Shown: positions 13,915 through 28,200 of the stretch, one piece after another
How the letters are laid out: the number at the start of each line of letters is the position of its first letter
Numbering within the stretch: the first letter of the stretch is position 1
Position numbers and translations under genes: made by a program
The notes under the pieces: model-generated
The model's input: only the letters and a program-made list of their open reading frames with translations
Told to the model about the DNA's origin: nothing
Databases searched by the model: none
Assembly: GCA_023846275.1 (NCBI GenBank)
Contig: CM043875.1
Span: 7,700,626-7,764,625, forward strand
Reading direction: 5' to 3'
DNA length: 64,000 nucleotides
Origin: Vanilla planifolia
Lineage: Eukaryota > Streptophyta > Magnoliopsida > Asparagales > Orchidaceae

Positions 13915-16294
13915 TGTTTTGTTTTTTGTTAGCCCAAAATAATGTGATTATGCAAGATCTAGCAAGAAAAATTAATAAAATAATTGCTTATATTCAACTT
14001 GTTAACTATTTGGGTAAAATAAATCTAGGCAATAGACAAATGATTTTCCTTGACACAAAAAAATACATGTTAAAAGGTTATGGCAACTAGAGGATCAAAT
14101 CAAGTAAATATTGAAATAATTGTTGATTTGAGCACATTAAATGTATCTGCATGAGATAGTGCACACAATAGTGGCCATTAAATTAGATTAAATGACTATA
14201 ACTTTGGAACCCTTTTTTGTGATAATGACAACAATGATCTCCAAGGAATGATGACCACGAGGAAGGTTTCCTCTACTAGGAGCTACACTCTACTATTTTA
14301 TGCAATTATTTAGAGCGTTAGAGGAGGGCCTTCTTAGACAAGAGTATACATCCATCAATGGTGGGGATGTGAATGAATGCTACAATAGAAGGACAATTTG
14401 TGGTCCTTCGACTATTTTTCTAGAATAGAATTAGATTACCTTAGAAGAACACTACAAGGACATCATCAAACACTATTTTTTACTCTCACTTTCATCAAGA
14501 ATAAGATCCTCCCCACAATAAAGAAGTTGATGTTAGAAGCTTATGATAAATTTTCAATGGATATAGCTAACTACCCAATCAAGATATAATAATAGTACTT
14601 ATATTGGTGTACCAAGCCTCCTTTCGGCTTGAGATGGTTTTCAATATTACTTACATCTAGATGATAAGATTTTCCTTAGATGAATAATAGTTGCACCTTG
14701 ACGCAAATAAACCTGGACCAAATATAATAGTTTCTAGGAGATCATATTACCTCTGGGTCAACTAAAACATTTTTTTTCCTAAATATTTGAATATTTCTAA
14801 TTATCACCACAATTTAGATCGACAAATTGGCAACTTAGACAACCTCATCCAACCCTATATGGCCTTTTTGGGGATTTGCTATGACATTATCACAAGTTAT
14901 TGGATAACTATACTAGATAGTTTCCTCCTAAATACATCATTTAAACAACCAACATTGTTGTGTAATTGGTTCAACATATTTTTAGGTTTATTTATTTATT
15001 TTTTATCTTATCTTATTGTACTCAATATAATAACACATCATTTAAAGTAACTTTTGAATGATGGAAAACTTTCATATATTAAATAGTAACTACGATACTT
15101 CATAGCCTACATATTTTAGTCTCACATCTTAGAAAATACAATATAATTGATATATTACCTCCATAAAAGTAAGGACTTATTCTCTCGAGAAATATAAACC
15201 AACTCGAGATGTTTTGAGTTATGTTTTAGATTTTGGTCATTTGGACAAATCCATTGGTAAAACCAAATCCAATAAATGTCGTTTCAAACACTGTAGAGTT
15301 GAGCAAGATAGAAAGGGAAAGAGTTTTTGTCACATTAAAATATTCAAAAATACTAAAATTACATTTGTGATATATTTTCTCTCTACATTCTACATTTCCT
15401 TCATTTATTTTGATCTCTAAAATGGTCGATCTAAGGTGGATCACCACAAGCACTTAAAACAAATTGCAGCAAGCAATAATAAGACATTACCATGCAGTCT
15501 ATTTAGACAAAGCATACGCCCAAAACAATTGCTATTGAACTCAAGATTCACAAAGGCAAATCTACCATTTCAATGCAGATCTAACTCGATTAGCTGGTAA
15601 AAACTATCCTTGATTTTAGATGTCAAGACAATCTAATTACAGCAAATCTAGTAGAGAAGCTTAATTTAGAAATGACAAAACATCCACATTCATATATAAG
15701 AGACTCAATATATAACCTTGCACAAGTCTAAATGGTCAAGTAATATCAATTGGCATTTGGCTTAGCACAGCCACTAAAGGAGGAAAAACTACCCTTGCAC
15801 TGATTGAGCATCTAACACTCATTTTCCAAATAATTTTTCTCCTGCTCTTTGACAACTACTAAAATTGAAAAGGGACTGAATTGAAAAGTAACTTTTAAAA
15901 GAATATTTTTTTTTTAAAAAAAGAGTTAAATAAAAAATATACTTTATCTGAGTGAAAAGAAAATAAAGAACCTCCCATAAATTTTGATGAGCTAATAAAG
16001 AAAAAGAAGACACCTTTTTACAAGCAATAAACAAAGAAGCAGTAAACAAACAGAACCTTTAATTTCTCTTCTATCGTGCTCTGGACATCTCAAACATGGC
16101 GATCTGCACGCAATTTGGACCTGTCAAGAGAAATGCGAAGGCTGTGAGTTACTGACCTGGAAACCAATGGAAGAATGCAGAATCTTGAATATTTTGGAAC
16201 TTCAAAGAACGCACATTTCCATATAAGAGAATAAAATCTCACCTTGTATGCAAGAAGAAAAAACTGAAGAACATATCCTACACTCTGTACAACA
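12004..16294. other. Intergenic region between convergent genes
   Basis: This lies between the IQD stop on plus and the TTI1 stop on minus, so it holds both 3' ends. A short GA run sits at 12198-12214 in the presumed IQD 3' UTR. I see no coding domain here. The longest open frames (for example 13767-14090 and 14787-15050) are AT-rich and cross microsatellites. No polyadenylation signal could be fixed with confidence for either gene. Confidence 0.6.
13867..13914. repeat. Compound microsatellite (CT)13(AT)11
   Basis: A pure CT run of about 26 bp passes directly into an AT run of about 22 bp. This is a compound dinucleotide microsatellite in the convergent intergenic region. Confidence 0.95.
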
Positions 16295-19200
16295 TCAGCC
16301 GAATACTTCTGAATTCAACTTCTGAAACGCAATCTCAACTGAGTGGGGATCAACGTCAAAGCCAAAAGTCTCTCCCCCATACTGCACATAAAGATATTCC
16401 TTAGAGGACAATGGAGGAGGAAGAAGCTGAGGAATAGTGGCAAACTCTGGGCCGGGAGGTAAAGGCACTTCCTTGTCCTTCAATGAGTAATAGACATCGG
16501 CCAGAAGTAGCCAAATAGGGTCGGGGTTCATGCGGGCAAGTCCCAAGAGTGCCTTCATTGACGGATCTCGAAGGCTCGCCACACCGCTGCAGGCGATACC
16601 TACAACCAGGCCGCTCACCTTCTTGAAGACCGTTTGTAGAGCAGAAGCGCTCCTTTTGTTTGAGGCTAGTCCGGCGATCATGTTCAAGATTGCGATATGG
16701 ATTTTCAGGCGGGAGGCCTCCGCCATTGGATCTTCCGAAGTGAGGGAGGTGCTCCGATAGGGGAGGAGTAGTTTCTTCTCGTCTTTTGATGACGGAGTTT
16801 TATGAAAAGGTGATCTACTCAAGAGTCTCCAAATCACAACTCCGTCGGTGAGGAATCGGCGGACGAAGAAATCACCGCCGGCTACCTGAATTGCTTCGCT
16901 TATCACGCTTGCACATCTTGTGATGACAGCCTGAAAGAATAGCAAAAATCTGGTTTAAATAAACCATTTCTTAAAAATAGATGATGCAAGTTTATATCTT
17001 GTATCCAACATGCTTCACATATGGTTGCCTTCCAGATAAATGGATTCAAATGTTTCAAGATAAAAGACGATCATTAAAGCTTTATTAAACCCTAAAAAGT
17101 TTAAGAATAGGAATTCTTTGAACAGTTTTCAAAGCCAAAACAATCATAAAATTCACAAGCTATTACATCAAATATATGGATTGTAGAATATAGGAAACTT
17201 AAACCAACTCTAGCATTTCTTCGCTATTTTTTGGATTTAAACTTCGAAAAATGATTACAATTGGTCTATGAAGATTATAAAGCAATCAATTAACAGTATT
17301 CCTATCTCTGAAACCAACTCCTCCAAAGCTATAAATGCCAGAGAAAAATCTAAACATTATCATTAAAGCAGCACAACTAAATTCACAACTATAATCATAC
17401 ATTATGAAACACTTTCATAAATTCACAACTAAAAATCACTAATATTCTTACACAAAAGAATTCTATTCAATGATTAAATTAAAAGAACTGAAAATTCTAA
17501 AACCAAAAAAGTATAAATTTAAAAACCCTAATGAGCAATCTATTTTATGCTTAAACAACCCTAACTTGCCATTCTCACTCCCCAAGCCTGATGGACTCTT
17601 GACTCTTTTCATTTCATCTTCTCTGACCGCCGTCTTCACAATTCCAATGGTTTATGAGTTTCAAGCTTTGCGTTTATTGCCCATTTCTCATCTTTCCGTG
17701 CAAGTTTTTTCTCTTTTCATATACTCTACAGTGGTCAAACTAACAAAGCTGGCAGAAAAAATCTAAAATCCATCTCTAATCCTTTCCATTTTGAAGGAGC
17801 TACACATTTTTGAAGAGGTTGCTTGCTTATGGAAGAAAGGTTCTAGAGGTTGCTTTTGTATCGCCCATGTTAATTTTTCTGGTCTTTTTCTTTGCACATC
17901 AGATATTGTGGAGAGTTTTCTACTCCACATATCAGCTTTCTTTACACAATCACACTAGCTCGATTGTGGCACGAGCTAGGTTGTTGATTGCAATTCAATC
18001 TGAGCCAATGAGCATTTATCAAGTTAGACCAATGATACAACCATGAGCAAATCTTAAATTACATGAGCTGATCAGCAACTGGCCCAAAGTTGACATATCT
18101 CAGCCTCATGCAGAAAGGTCTATAAGATGCTTTGCATCTAAAATCTAACTGATGCCCATGATGTAAATGCTAAGACTCAACTAAGACATTTATCATTCCA
18201 TCTAGGACCCAAATGGTGAACTGGACTTTGACCTTGATCAAGAGGCTTCATCAACTAATACAACTCCAGCAGTTGGAATTGGAGATCTGGCTGAAACAAT
18301 TATCAGTCAGAAGAACAACTGTCAAGTGGTTCATGTTGATCAACTACAAAAGAATCCCATGGAGTGACAAGCAATCTAAGCATCGACCTGATTAGTACTG
18401 AACTACCCATTATAACAGCAAATTTCCCAGCACAATTATAAAGCTGACAAAACACTATAACAAGATCATCAGAAATGAAGATTTTGTACTTAGATAATCA
18501 AAACACTAGAAAGCCTCATATCCAAGAGATGACTATTAGCCAATCTGAAAACCATCACTCACGCCACCATGGTCAACAATTTGGGTCACGGCCTAAACCG
18601 AATCAAATTCCGAACCAATTGTTGATCAGAATTTCTTTTTGACCTAAAATGCAAGCCCCAATATCCAACTCGAAAAAGACTGATCCAAATCACAATTACA
18701 ATTTGTAAAATTTGTTAGTTATTACTAAATTATTTAAAGATTATTTTCTATATTATCAAATATCTATTTTTTTCTCATTTTTCCAAGAACTAAAGTATAG
18801 TTTATTACATTATTAACACCTAATATTTTTTCATTCTTTGAGGAAACAATTATTGTGAACTTGTGACTGCTATCTCTCTACAACCATACCATTCATAATT
18901 GTGATTATGAAATATATTATTATTATATTGTATAATATTTACTTTGTAATTATAAATTAAATTAAGAGAAGTTCTAGTAAATAGATATTTTTAGATGCAT
19001 CATTTCTTCTATAGATTATGCTGTTTGCATATGCTCTAGGCATAGTGTGGACTAACATTAGTTTAGAGTATCTTCTCATCCATCCCACAGATCCGAATTG
19101 TGATTGGTCATGGATCAGATTTGGGTAAACCACAATCTGATCCATCTTTTGATCTAACCTACATGTTATAAGCGCCAGATCTAGGTCAAGGTCAGCCAGA

Positions 19201-22200
19201 TCTGAACCTGACTTGTTGACCAGCTTATTGAAAGCACACAACTAGTTAAGTTACCAATATAAAGAAGTGAGTACTTTTACCTGCTATAGAATCTCATTAA
19301 TCAACATCCATATCCTACTTATCCACTATGGTGTTAAAGCATTTGCAATTTCGTGACTACTGTTGAAGAAATGTATCTCATAATCATATGAATCCTTCCA
19401 ATAAATAACTTAGAAACAAAAGATGGAGTAGGAAAACATTAGGCTTAATGGAATTGGAAAATATTTGAGAAAGTGAAGATATAACAAAGAGAGAATTACC
19501 ACTGACACTTTATTTTTCAGGCAAAGAACCAGATAAGGCCATATATTGTTCATTGCCGGAAGCAATCGGTTTTCATCAACTTCTTCCTCTTGGGCATCCA
19601 TCATGTCTTCAAGATCATTGAATGAGCACATATGGATAGCTCTCTCAATCTCTGCTTTAGTGTCTTTCTCAAGTTTAAAAGCTTCCTCAACTTTCGCAAA
19701 ACACTTGCTACAATCCTACAGGAAAGGAATCGTTTACATAAAAAAAAAAAAAAAAGGATGAGTGACAACAAAATAATATTCGATTGATCCATCATTTGTA
19801 ATAGTTTGCAAATGTGTCGCTCAATTCTAGTACCAGTTGCACATGAATCCAAACTAATAAGAACGTAAGCAAATATGGCACTTTAATTGAACAGCAGATT
19901 TCTCCTTGCATCGTAAAAACGACAAACCCTAATATTATTTGCACATCAATTGCAAAGCATGTGTACTATAACATCATTTTTTTTTCATAATTCCTAGTTT
20001 CCTCCTGTTTTTCTGATTTGAAGACACAAAAAGGAGCTTTTCTTCTACATTAATTTTAATCAGAAGAATGGAGAGCGGATACAGAATTACATTAAAAAAA
20101 GCTCAGACGCTATTAACATGATGTAGAAGAAAATGCTATCTTTTACTGTTTTTGTCACACAAAAACCTACGGCAACATCTAGAATACATGGCTACCTTAT
20201 AAATAATTTGGATTCACAAGCAATTTATTAAAGACAGATGACTTAGTTCCAATTTAACTAAAGTTCATATACAACTAAACGCAAATATACTCAATAACAG
20301 ACTATCTTAAGCCCTTTTTCAAAAATGCATTATTGAAAATGCCACTTTAACACTATAATGGAAAATCTATTACCAGCCCAAAGCTAATATGAAAGCATGT
20401 ACTTGGAAAATACTCCAAATGCATAGATCTTTCACAATCGTTTTCATAAAGCAAGTCAAATATTAAGTCACACCTCAACAATTGAAAGGGCAAACAAACA
20501 AGCTGCCTCCTCCTGTGAACAAACTAAAGGTGCTGCTGCTTTGAAGCATGATGTCGCAAGGGATCCAACTGTTCTGCGGTATCTTCTCATCTCATTTAAC
20601 TTCAACAATAGTTCCTCCAATTGTTCTAACTGAAACTTGATGTCTGCATGATTATGAATTGTTTGTTGTAATGCCATAAATATGAACAACTTATTGAAGC
20701 TCATTATAACACAAATTTCAGAACGAACGAAGAAGAAGAAGACAGTTCAATGATAATGTCAAAGTAGGAGAAGATGTAAGCTATCAACTATGTAACCATC
20801 ACCAAGCTTATGGATACCAACTACACATGTAAACCAACAAATAAATCAAGAAGGAAAGAGAAATGATATTATAATAAGACAAAGATGATAAATGTTGAAA
20901 ATAAATCAATCACGATATTATGGGGAATTCTTTATCTATTTCATAAAGGATATCGTACTATGGGTTATTCTTCACATGCTTTGAGATATCCTAACCATAT
21001 TTCCTTTTCAATATTATTGTTGTTTCCTAGCATGAGTAGCATCCTATATGTACATTTGACATGATTAGAAGACTTCTTGGCTTTGTTTATCTGGAAATTT
21101 CCTTCTTTATATTGTATTGCTACAATGGAGTAAACTGAACATGGAACTACTATTCCAATCATCCCATGGTCTCATAACATTAAAGTTGAGAGTTCCAATA
21201 TGCATTCCTTCCACCTACAACCTGCACTAAGGCAATAGGATTCATGATGCTCTTTTCATCACATTGGAAACCTGCACCACGGCAATCAGTTCAAGTGTAT
21301 CCACGGCAGCCACAACTTTCAATTCCTCAACAGAGGCATCATACTGCTCTAATAAGATATTTTTAAGTTAGCATCAATACCACCAATGTATCTATTAACA
21401 TAAAAGATGAGGCATCCCCAAGTAGACCAAGATTCCTGCACAGATTGAGGTCCCCTGGAATATTCTTTCACAACCACGGGAGTTTGGTAATAGTAGGACT
21501 TCATTGTCCATTGCAATGATGGCTCAAAAGGTTAACTAAAAAATGCTTTTGCCATCTTACACAACAACAAAGGTATTGATTGCTGAAACTGGTGCTTTTG
21601 ACAATATGACGAGTTCAATGGGCATGGTTTGTACGGAGAGTATTCCCATAACAAAGATGCGTGGCAACAATAAATAAAAAACATAGGTTTTTAGGTAATT
21701 CGACAAACACACATGCCTATACTCACTCTTAGTCACGAAAGACTTGGCTTGCTTTAATAGACCACTTTTTATCCAAAGAAAAGTAAGTGAAATATTCTTA
21801 TACACATGATTCATAAGGATAAAAAAAACAATTTAAAATAATTATACAAAAGGTAGTTTACAACAATCACAATACAACAACAAATACAAAAAAAAAGTAA
21901 AACAAACATAATTTTTAGATATTATATCTTATAAAACAAAAGTTTATAACTAGTGTAAATCTCTAGAGACACATTAAATAAGAATATGTAATGATGTTAT
22001 CAATTAAAAACTGAAAAATAATATAAGATTTGAGAGCACAACTTCAAAGAGTAAGTCCAACATATTTGAAATGATGTTAGATTTTCAACCTTACAAGAAT
22101 GATGAAAATGATCTTAGATTGGATATTTTAGCATTAGATTATTCTTTCAAGATTTAATTATCTATTTATATGCAAAGGATACTAAAAGAATTAAATATTG

Positions 22201-25200
22201 TAGTGTTAATAGCTAAACAACAGCTATAATCTATTTTTTGAAAAGGCTAAACTAGTCGTTACAAGTTTTCGACACTGATCATACTGTACAATTCATGGGA
22301 TTGTATTGTATAATGACATGAAAAAGTATTGTTTGACTATACAAGAAATTTTTTTTGTACCTTACAAATTCTCAATTTTTGTTTTAACAAAGATAAGTTC
22401 ATATGTTTGGCTTGATTTTATTGTATGATGAAATAATATTACTATACAAAATGCTCATATTTCTTTTACTTCAGACCTTAAGCATATAGTACGAAGTCAT
22501 CATATTTTTATTTCACTTATCGTAATCTAATTAATGATTGTACTGTATGCTGACATATTATAATATTATACAAAATTCTTAACTCTTATATTTTCTTACA
22601 TTATCCTAAGACTAAAGATGATTGTGCTATACGATAATAAATATGATACTGTACTAGTATTTTGCACTATGACTCACATAATTTTCACACTTTGACTTAG
22701 GAGTGAATTACTATGACAAACCTATCGCACCTTATGATACGAAGAATTATATTGTATGACGAAATGAAACTCTTATGAATATACTCTATCGAACTATTTT
22801 ATTTTCCTTTGTACATTAGATTTTAATATTGACAAAATTGTATGATATATACATTGTATTGTACAATGAGATGATTTTAAGTTATTTGAAACTTCAAATT
22901 CTTACACTCTCCTATATGATTAAGTCTTAATTGATGAAAATTGATTCTCAAAACTTAAACAAATTTCTCAAATTTGTTGAATATACAAGTGGACACAAGA
23001 TGGCCTATGATGAAATAAAAATTTGGTTTGAATAAGAATGAAATCATAAGTATTATAAATAAATATTGTATAGGTCTTAACATTCTAAATATATAAAAAT
23101 ATAAATAAAGAATACTCATGATGACCACTATATTATTAAGAATAAGTTTCTTTATAGATTGAACATTTATATGAAACACATTTTGATAAAATCTCATAGT
23201 GCTACATAATATCATTATATCTTAAATAATCATCTTATACTCTTTCTAAATATCCCAAATAATACATTAATAAATTTAATCATATGTTTTTAATATCATC
23301 AAACTCCCATATAAGACCATAGGATTAACAATTTCATTTTTTTGATGATGACAAAACTATCATTATGTGTATGTTAAAAATAGATGTAAATAAAGTAATG
23401 CAACTATTCTTAAATTTGAGTGCTTTCTTAATTCAAAGCCTCTCCCTTAATACAACAATTGATGGTATATACTAATTTTCTCTCTCTTAGTATTATCATT
23501 CAAAAGACCCTTCATTCAAAAGGGTAAATAACTTCCAAAGACATTCTAAATCTTCACAAATGTTTCAGATGGTAAAAATTTAGTGAAAATATTTGCTAAT
23601 TTTGGACTTGAGACAAAATTCAAAGAAATATTCCTAAAGTTTACTTCTCAAATAAAATGATATATAATGTCTAATTGTATAGCCCAAGAGTGTTAAATTG
23701 GATAATAAAATAAATAGTACTAACATTGTCATAATAGATCAAAATTTCATTTAACATAATACTATAATCTTACAAATGTTGTCTTATTCACATAATTTGT
23801 CACACAACTTCTTGTAGCTATATGTTTAGATTCCATAGTGCATAGAGCTATACAATTTTGTTTTCTATTAGTTCAAGATATGAGTGAATAGCCAAAGAAT
23901 TGACAAGTACTTGATATACTTTTTCTATTAGTTTTATTTCCAACAAAATCAATATCCAAATATGCACAAGACTAAATTCTATCTTACTTTTGAGGTACCA
24001 AAGATCTAAAATAGATATCTATATAAATATATAATTAACTGTTTGTATGTAAGACTTTTTAGAATTAGATCGAAATCTAACACATATACATAAATTATAC
24101 ATTATATCTAATCTAATTGTTATAAGATACAACAAAAATCCTATTATTTCTCTATACAATTTCATATCTACAAATTTCTCATTTTATATAAAGGTGTGAT
24201 TGTTGACATAATGGTTATTCTGAGTATCAAATTTTCACATCCAAATATCTTCAGTAATTGTAAGGCATACTAAGTTTGGTATATGAAAATGCTATTCTTT
24301 ATTTATTTAATTTGTAATCTTAAAAAAAAGTTCAATTCTCTTATCAAAGTAATTTCAAATTCCTTCATAAGATCAACAAATTCTTCATAAGAACTCCAAT
24401 TGATGTTTTTTTGTATTTTTAATAAAAAAGTATAGTATTTACTCTTCTTTTAACAAAATTATTTGAAGTTAAAAAGCTTGATAGTCTCTCATAACATGTT
24501 TTGAGAGCTTATTTTGAATCATATAGTACTTGCCTCAATCTATAGACATAATTTATCTTATCATATATCTTAAAACCTAAAAATTGTTTTACATAAACTT
24601 CTTCATTGATATAACTATTTAATAAAACGCTTTGACATTCATTTGATATAACTTAAATCCTTTATAACATGTGCAAGATAACAATATCCTAATAAACTTT
24701 AGTTTAAAATGGCTGTAGATTTCTCTTTAGCATCTATCTCTTACATTTGACCATAACCTTTAGCAATTAACCAAGCTTTATTTCTAACAAAAATACTATT
24801 TTTATTTAACTTATTCTTGAATATCTATTTTGTTCTAATAATTGAATGGTTAGGACACTAAGTTATTTATTACTACTAATCAAACTTTATCATGTAATGC
24901 TTCCTTGGCCATTTTAGGTTTGAAGCATGACATAAAACCCGAATGGTTAATATTTGCTCTAGTTCTAAATCCTATATGAACATCTCCTAAAATTTGATCT
25001 TTAGGATGGTCCTTCTTAAATTTCCATTTTTTAAAGACTTGAACTTGTATTGATTCCTTAACTACTTTATTTTCTTGAGTGTATTTTCATTCTCAATACT
25101 CAACTTCTTAAAATTCCTCAAGATCTCCTTCCATAGTTTCAACATTTTACTTAATTTGAAGTGACTCATTAAAAGTTACACGAATTGATTGTTCCACTAA

Positions 25201-28200
25201 TTGAATGTTTTTATTAAATACATTATAAGCTCTATCATTGAGTATCCTTAAAGTCTACTGAGAAGCATTTTAAGGAAAAAGAAATATTATTCGAACTTCA
25301 TCAAAATGAGGAGACACGGTAAGAACTACTACTAGCACTGAACTTGCTTATTGTTTAAAAAATGAAGAGACATTTTGGAGTCAAAAAGCAAAATTTATTT
25401 AGCTTAAAGGAGATAGAAACACATATTTTTCATGTTGTAATTAAAGAGTAACAAAATAAAATCAAAATAACACAAATTAAAGACATTAATGAAAATTGGA
25501 TAATAGAAGAGAACCACATAGTTGATTCTACTATTTAGTATTTTTAGGATTTGTTGTTAGCATTGTCTTTTATCAATATGCACAAATTATTGAATACTAT
25601 TACTACATAAGTTTCACAAGAAAATAATGATTTCCTCTTAAGAGAAGTTACCCTTGAGGAGTTAAAACAAATTGTTTTGAGCATGGATAATCAAAGCACA
25701 CAAGACCTGGATGGATTCAATGGGATTTTCTCTTAGTATTGGTATTTCACTGCTAATGATGCTCTAAAGGCAGCTAAAGATTTCATTAATGATTTGCCAA
25801 TTCCAAATACATTAGGTATTGCTAAAATTGTGCTCATTTTGAAAAAAGAGAACCCACAAACCATTCATGATTTTCATCCTATTTGTTTGTCCAACTTTGC
25901 AAAAAAATATATTAACGAAGCTAATTTCCAACATACTGCAATTAATTTTGCAAAACTCAATCTCAAAAGAGTAGAGAGTATTTGTGTAGACAACATATTG
26001 TTAGCATAAGAAATAATGGATTCCATCAACAGGAAGGCTGAGGGAAGCAAATGAATCCCAAAATTGGACATCAAAAATGCATTTGATATCTTATCTAGGG
26101 ATTTCTTAAATAAGTTTTTCAACAATTTGATTTTGTTTCAAATATTGTTAAAATAATCATGAATATAATAAAATGTAATAGATTCTCCATTATTATCAAT
26201 GAAAAAAGTAGGGGATACTTTCAAACTTCCAAAGATCTCAAATAGGGTAATCCTTTATCTACTCTCCTATTTGTGTTAGCAGTTGAAGCTTTAAGTGACT
26301 CAACAAATTATTTAAGACGGAGAAAACACTTAACTATATGATCCCTAGAGGTTGTCCAAAGATAACTCATCTAAGTTATTCAAATGACTATCATTTTTAT
26401 GTGTATCGACAAAAGATCTATTGCAAACGTGATGAAATTCCTAAGAGAATTCTAAAATAGTTTAAGGTTAATTATTAATACGTAGAAGAGTTTCTCCATA
26501 TATAAAAATAATGATAATTTAAGAAAAGTCATTAGATTAATAGTCTAATGGGATTTAGAAGAGGCAAACTCTCATTAACTAAAGTTTTACCCTAATTAAA
26601 GGCAAGAAAATAACTATGTGTTATTAACAATTAAGATAAATAATAGGATTACAGGTTGTAAGCAAAGATTATTATCCTTGGGGGAAGATTGATCCTTTTC
26701 AGACATGTCTTAGCTTCTACACTTATCTTCACATTAATGCTATCCAGTTTACTAAATAAAATGCCCAATTATATTGAATGTTTGATGAATGATTTTTTAG
26801 GGTGCTACTTCCAATGGTCACTAATATCATTGGTCAAGTTGGAAAAAATGTTAACTTTCCAATTAAGAAGATTGGGTTGGGATTGAAGAACTTAAATGAA
26901 ATGAGAAATGCATTCAACATATAATTTTATTTAAAGATGTTCACCGCAAATTCTCTTTGGGTTAAATTTATTAGAGCCTAATATATTAGCCCAACAAAGA
27001 CACTAGGGCCTCATGTATTTAGAAACACGTTGAAAAAATTAAGAAAATAACAAAGCAACAGATTAAAGTTCTAGAACCAGATGATACGTATTGTTGGATA
27101 TCAAATACCAAAGAAAAATTCAATTTAAAGTCAACATGAAATGTAATTAGAGTAAAGGGACAAATCCTTAAATTCAGACAACATATTTGATCATCTAAAA
27201 TACTTTTGAAGATCATAATAATTATGTAGAGAATACTAAACAAGCTAGTCCTATTTTCAAAACAATTATAAAAGCTTAATATTCAATTTGTTTCCAAGTT
27301 TCTATTCTATCCTCAAGAAGACAATTGATTGTTTTTTGTAAGTGTAATAAAGTCAATAAAATTTTGTCTCATTTCATTGTAATACTTAGAATTAAGAAGA
27401 TGAACACTACATATATTATAGATTTGATCCAAACTTGGTAGAAACAATCAACTGTGGATAGAGTTTACAAGAAAGCCACATATTTGATCCCTTTCTTGAT
27501 CTATTGGGAGGTCTAAAAAACATGTAGTTTAAAATTATTTGAGAAAATTGAACTTCCTACTAACATTATAATATGAAAAGTAAAATCACTTTGCGACAGC
27601 ATATCTAAATGCTTTCCATTAACTCAGATAGATATATCGGATAGTATATAGGTTCAATGCAGTTTGATCCCATCATTACTCATTATTTGTAGTAAAGGAT
27701 GTAGATTGTCAGTTGGAGCGTCCAACTCAAAAATGAACTCAAACAGAATATCTATGGAATGCATCAGAGATAATTTGGTGCTGCAGGTTGTGATGGTATA
27801 ATACGGGATCGATACAGTAGAATAATTAAGGCATTTTCAACTCCAATCAGTGCTACAACATATGTGGAGATTAGTGCTATTGCTCTCTTTACTAGGTCTT
27901 CAATTATGCAATAATCTAAATCTAAACCAAACATCAGTATGGAGCTTAATTGTAAACCAATTTTAGATATAATCATTAGTAATTTAACTATACCTTGGTA
28001 CATTAGGGATCAAATTAAAGTAATAAATCAGTTAATAGTAAATCTAAACACACAAATATAGCATGTTTTTAGTGAAAATAATGCAATTGCAAATTGGTTT
28101 GTTAACTTTGCCTACTTGATGACACAAAATATTTGATTTGATTATTAGTAGTTTCTCAAGTATTATAAAGGGTTAATTAAAATAGATATGCTGAAAGTCC

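Noticed and set aside
13767-14090. 107-codon plus-strand ORF
   Set aside because: It runs through a (CT)n(AT)n microsatellite, giving a Ser-Leu and Ile-Tyr run. No recognisable domain and no coding composition.
16530-16760. Plus-strand ORF inside the last TTI1 exon
   Set aside because: Antisense shadow of exon 17, which encodes conserved TTI1 residues on minus.
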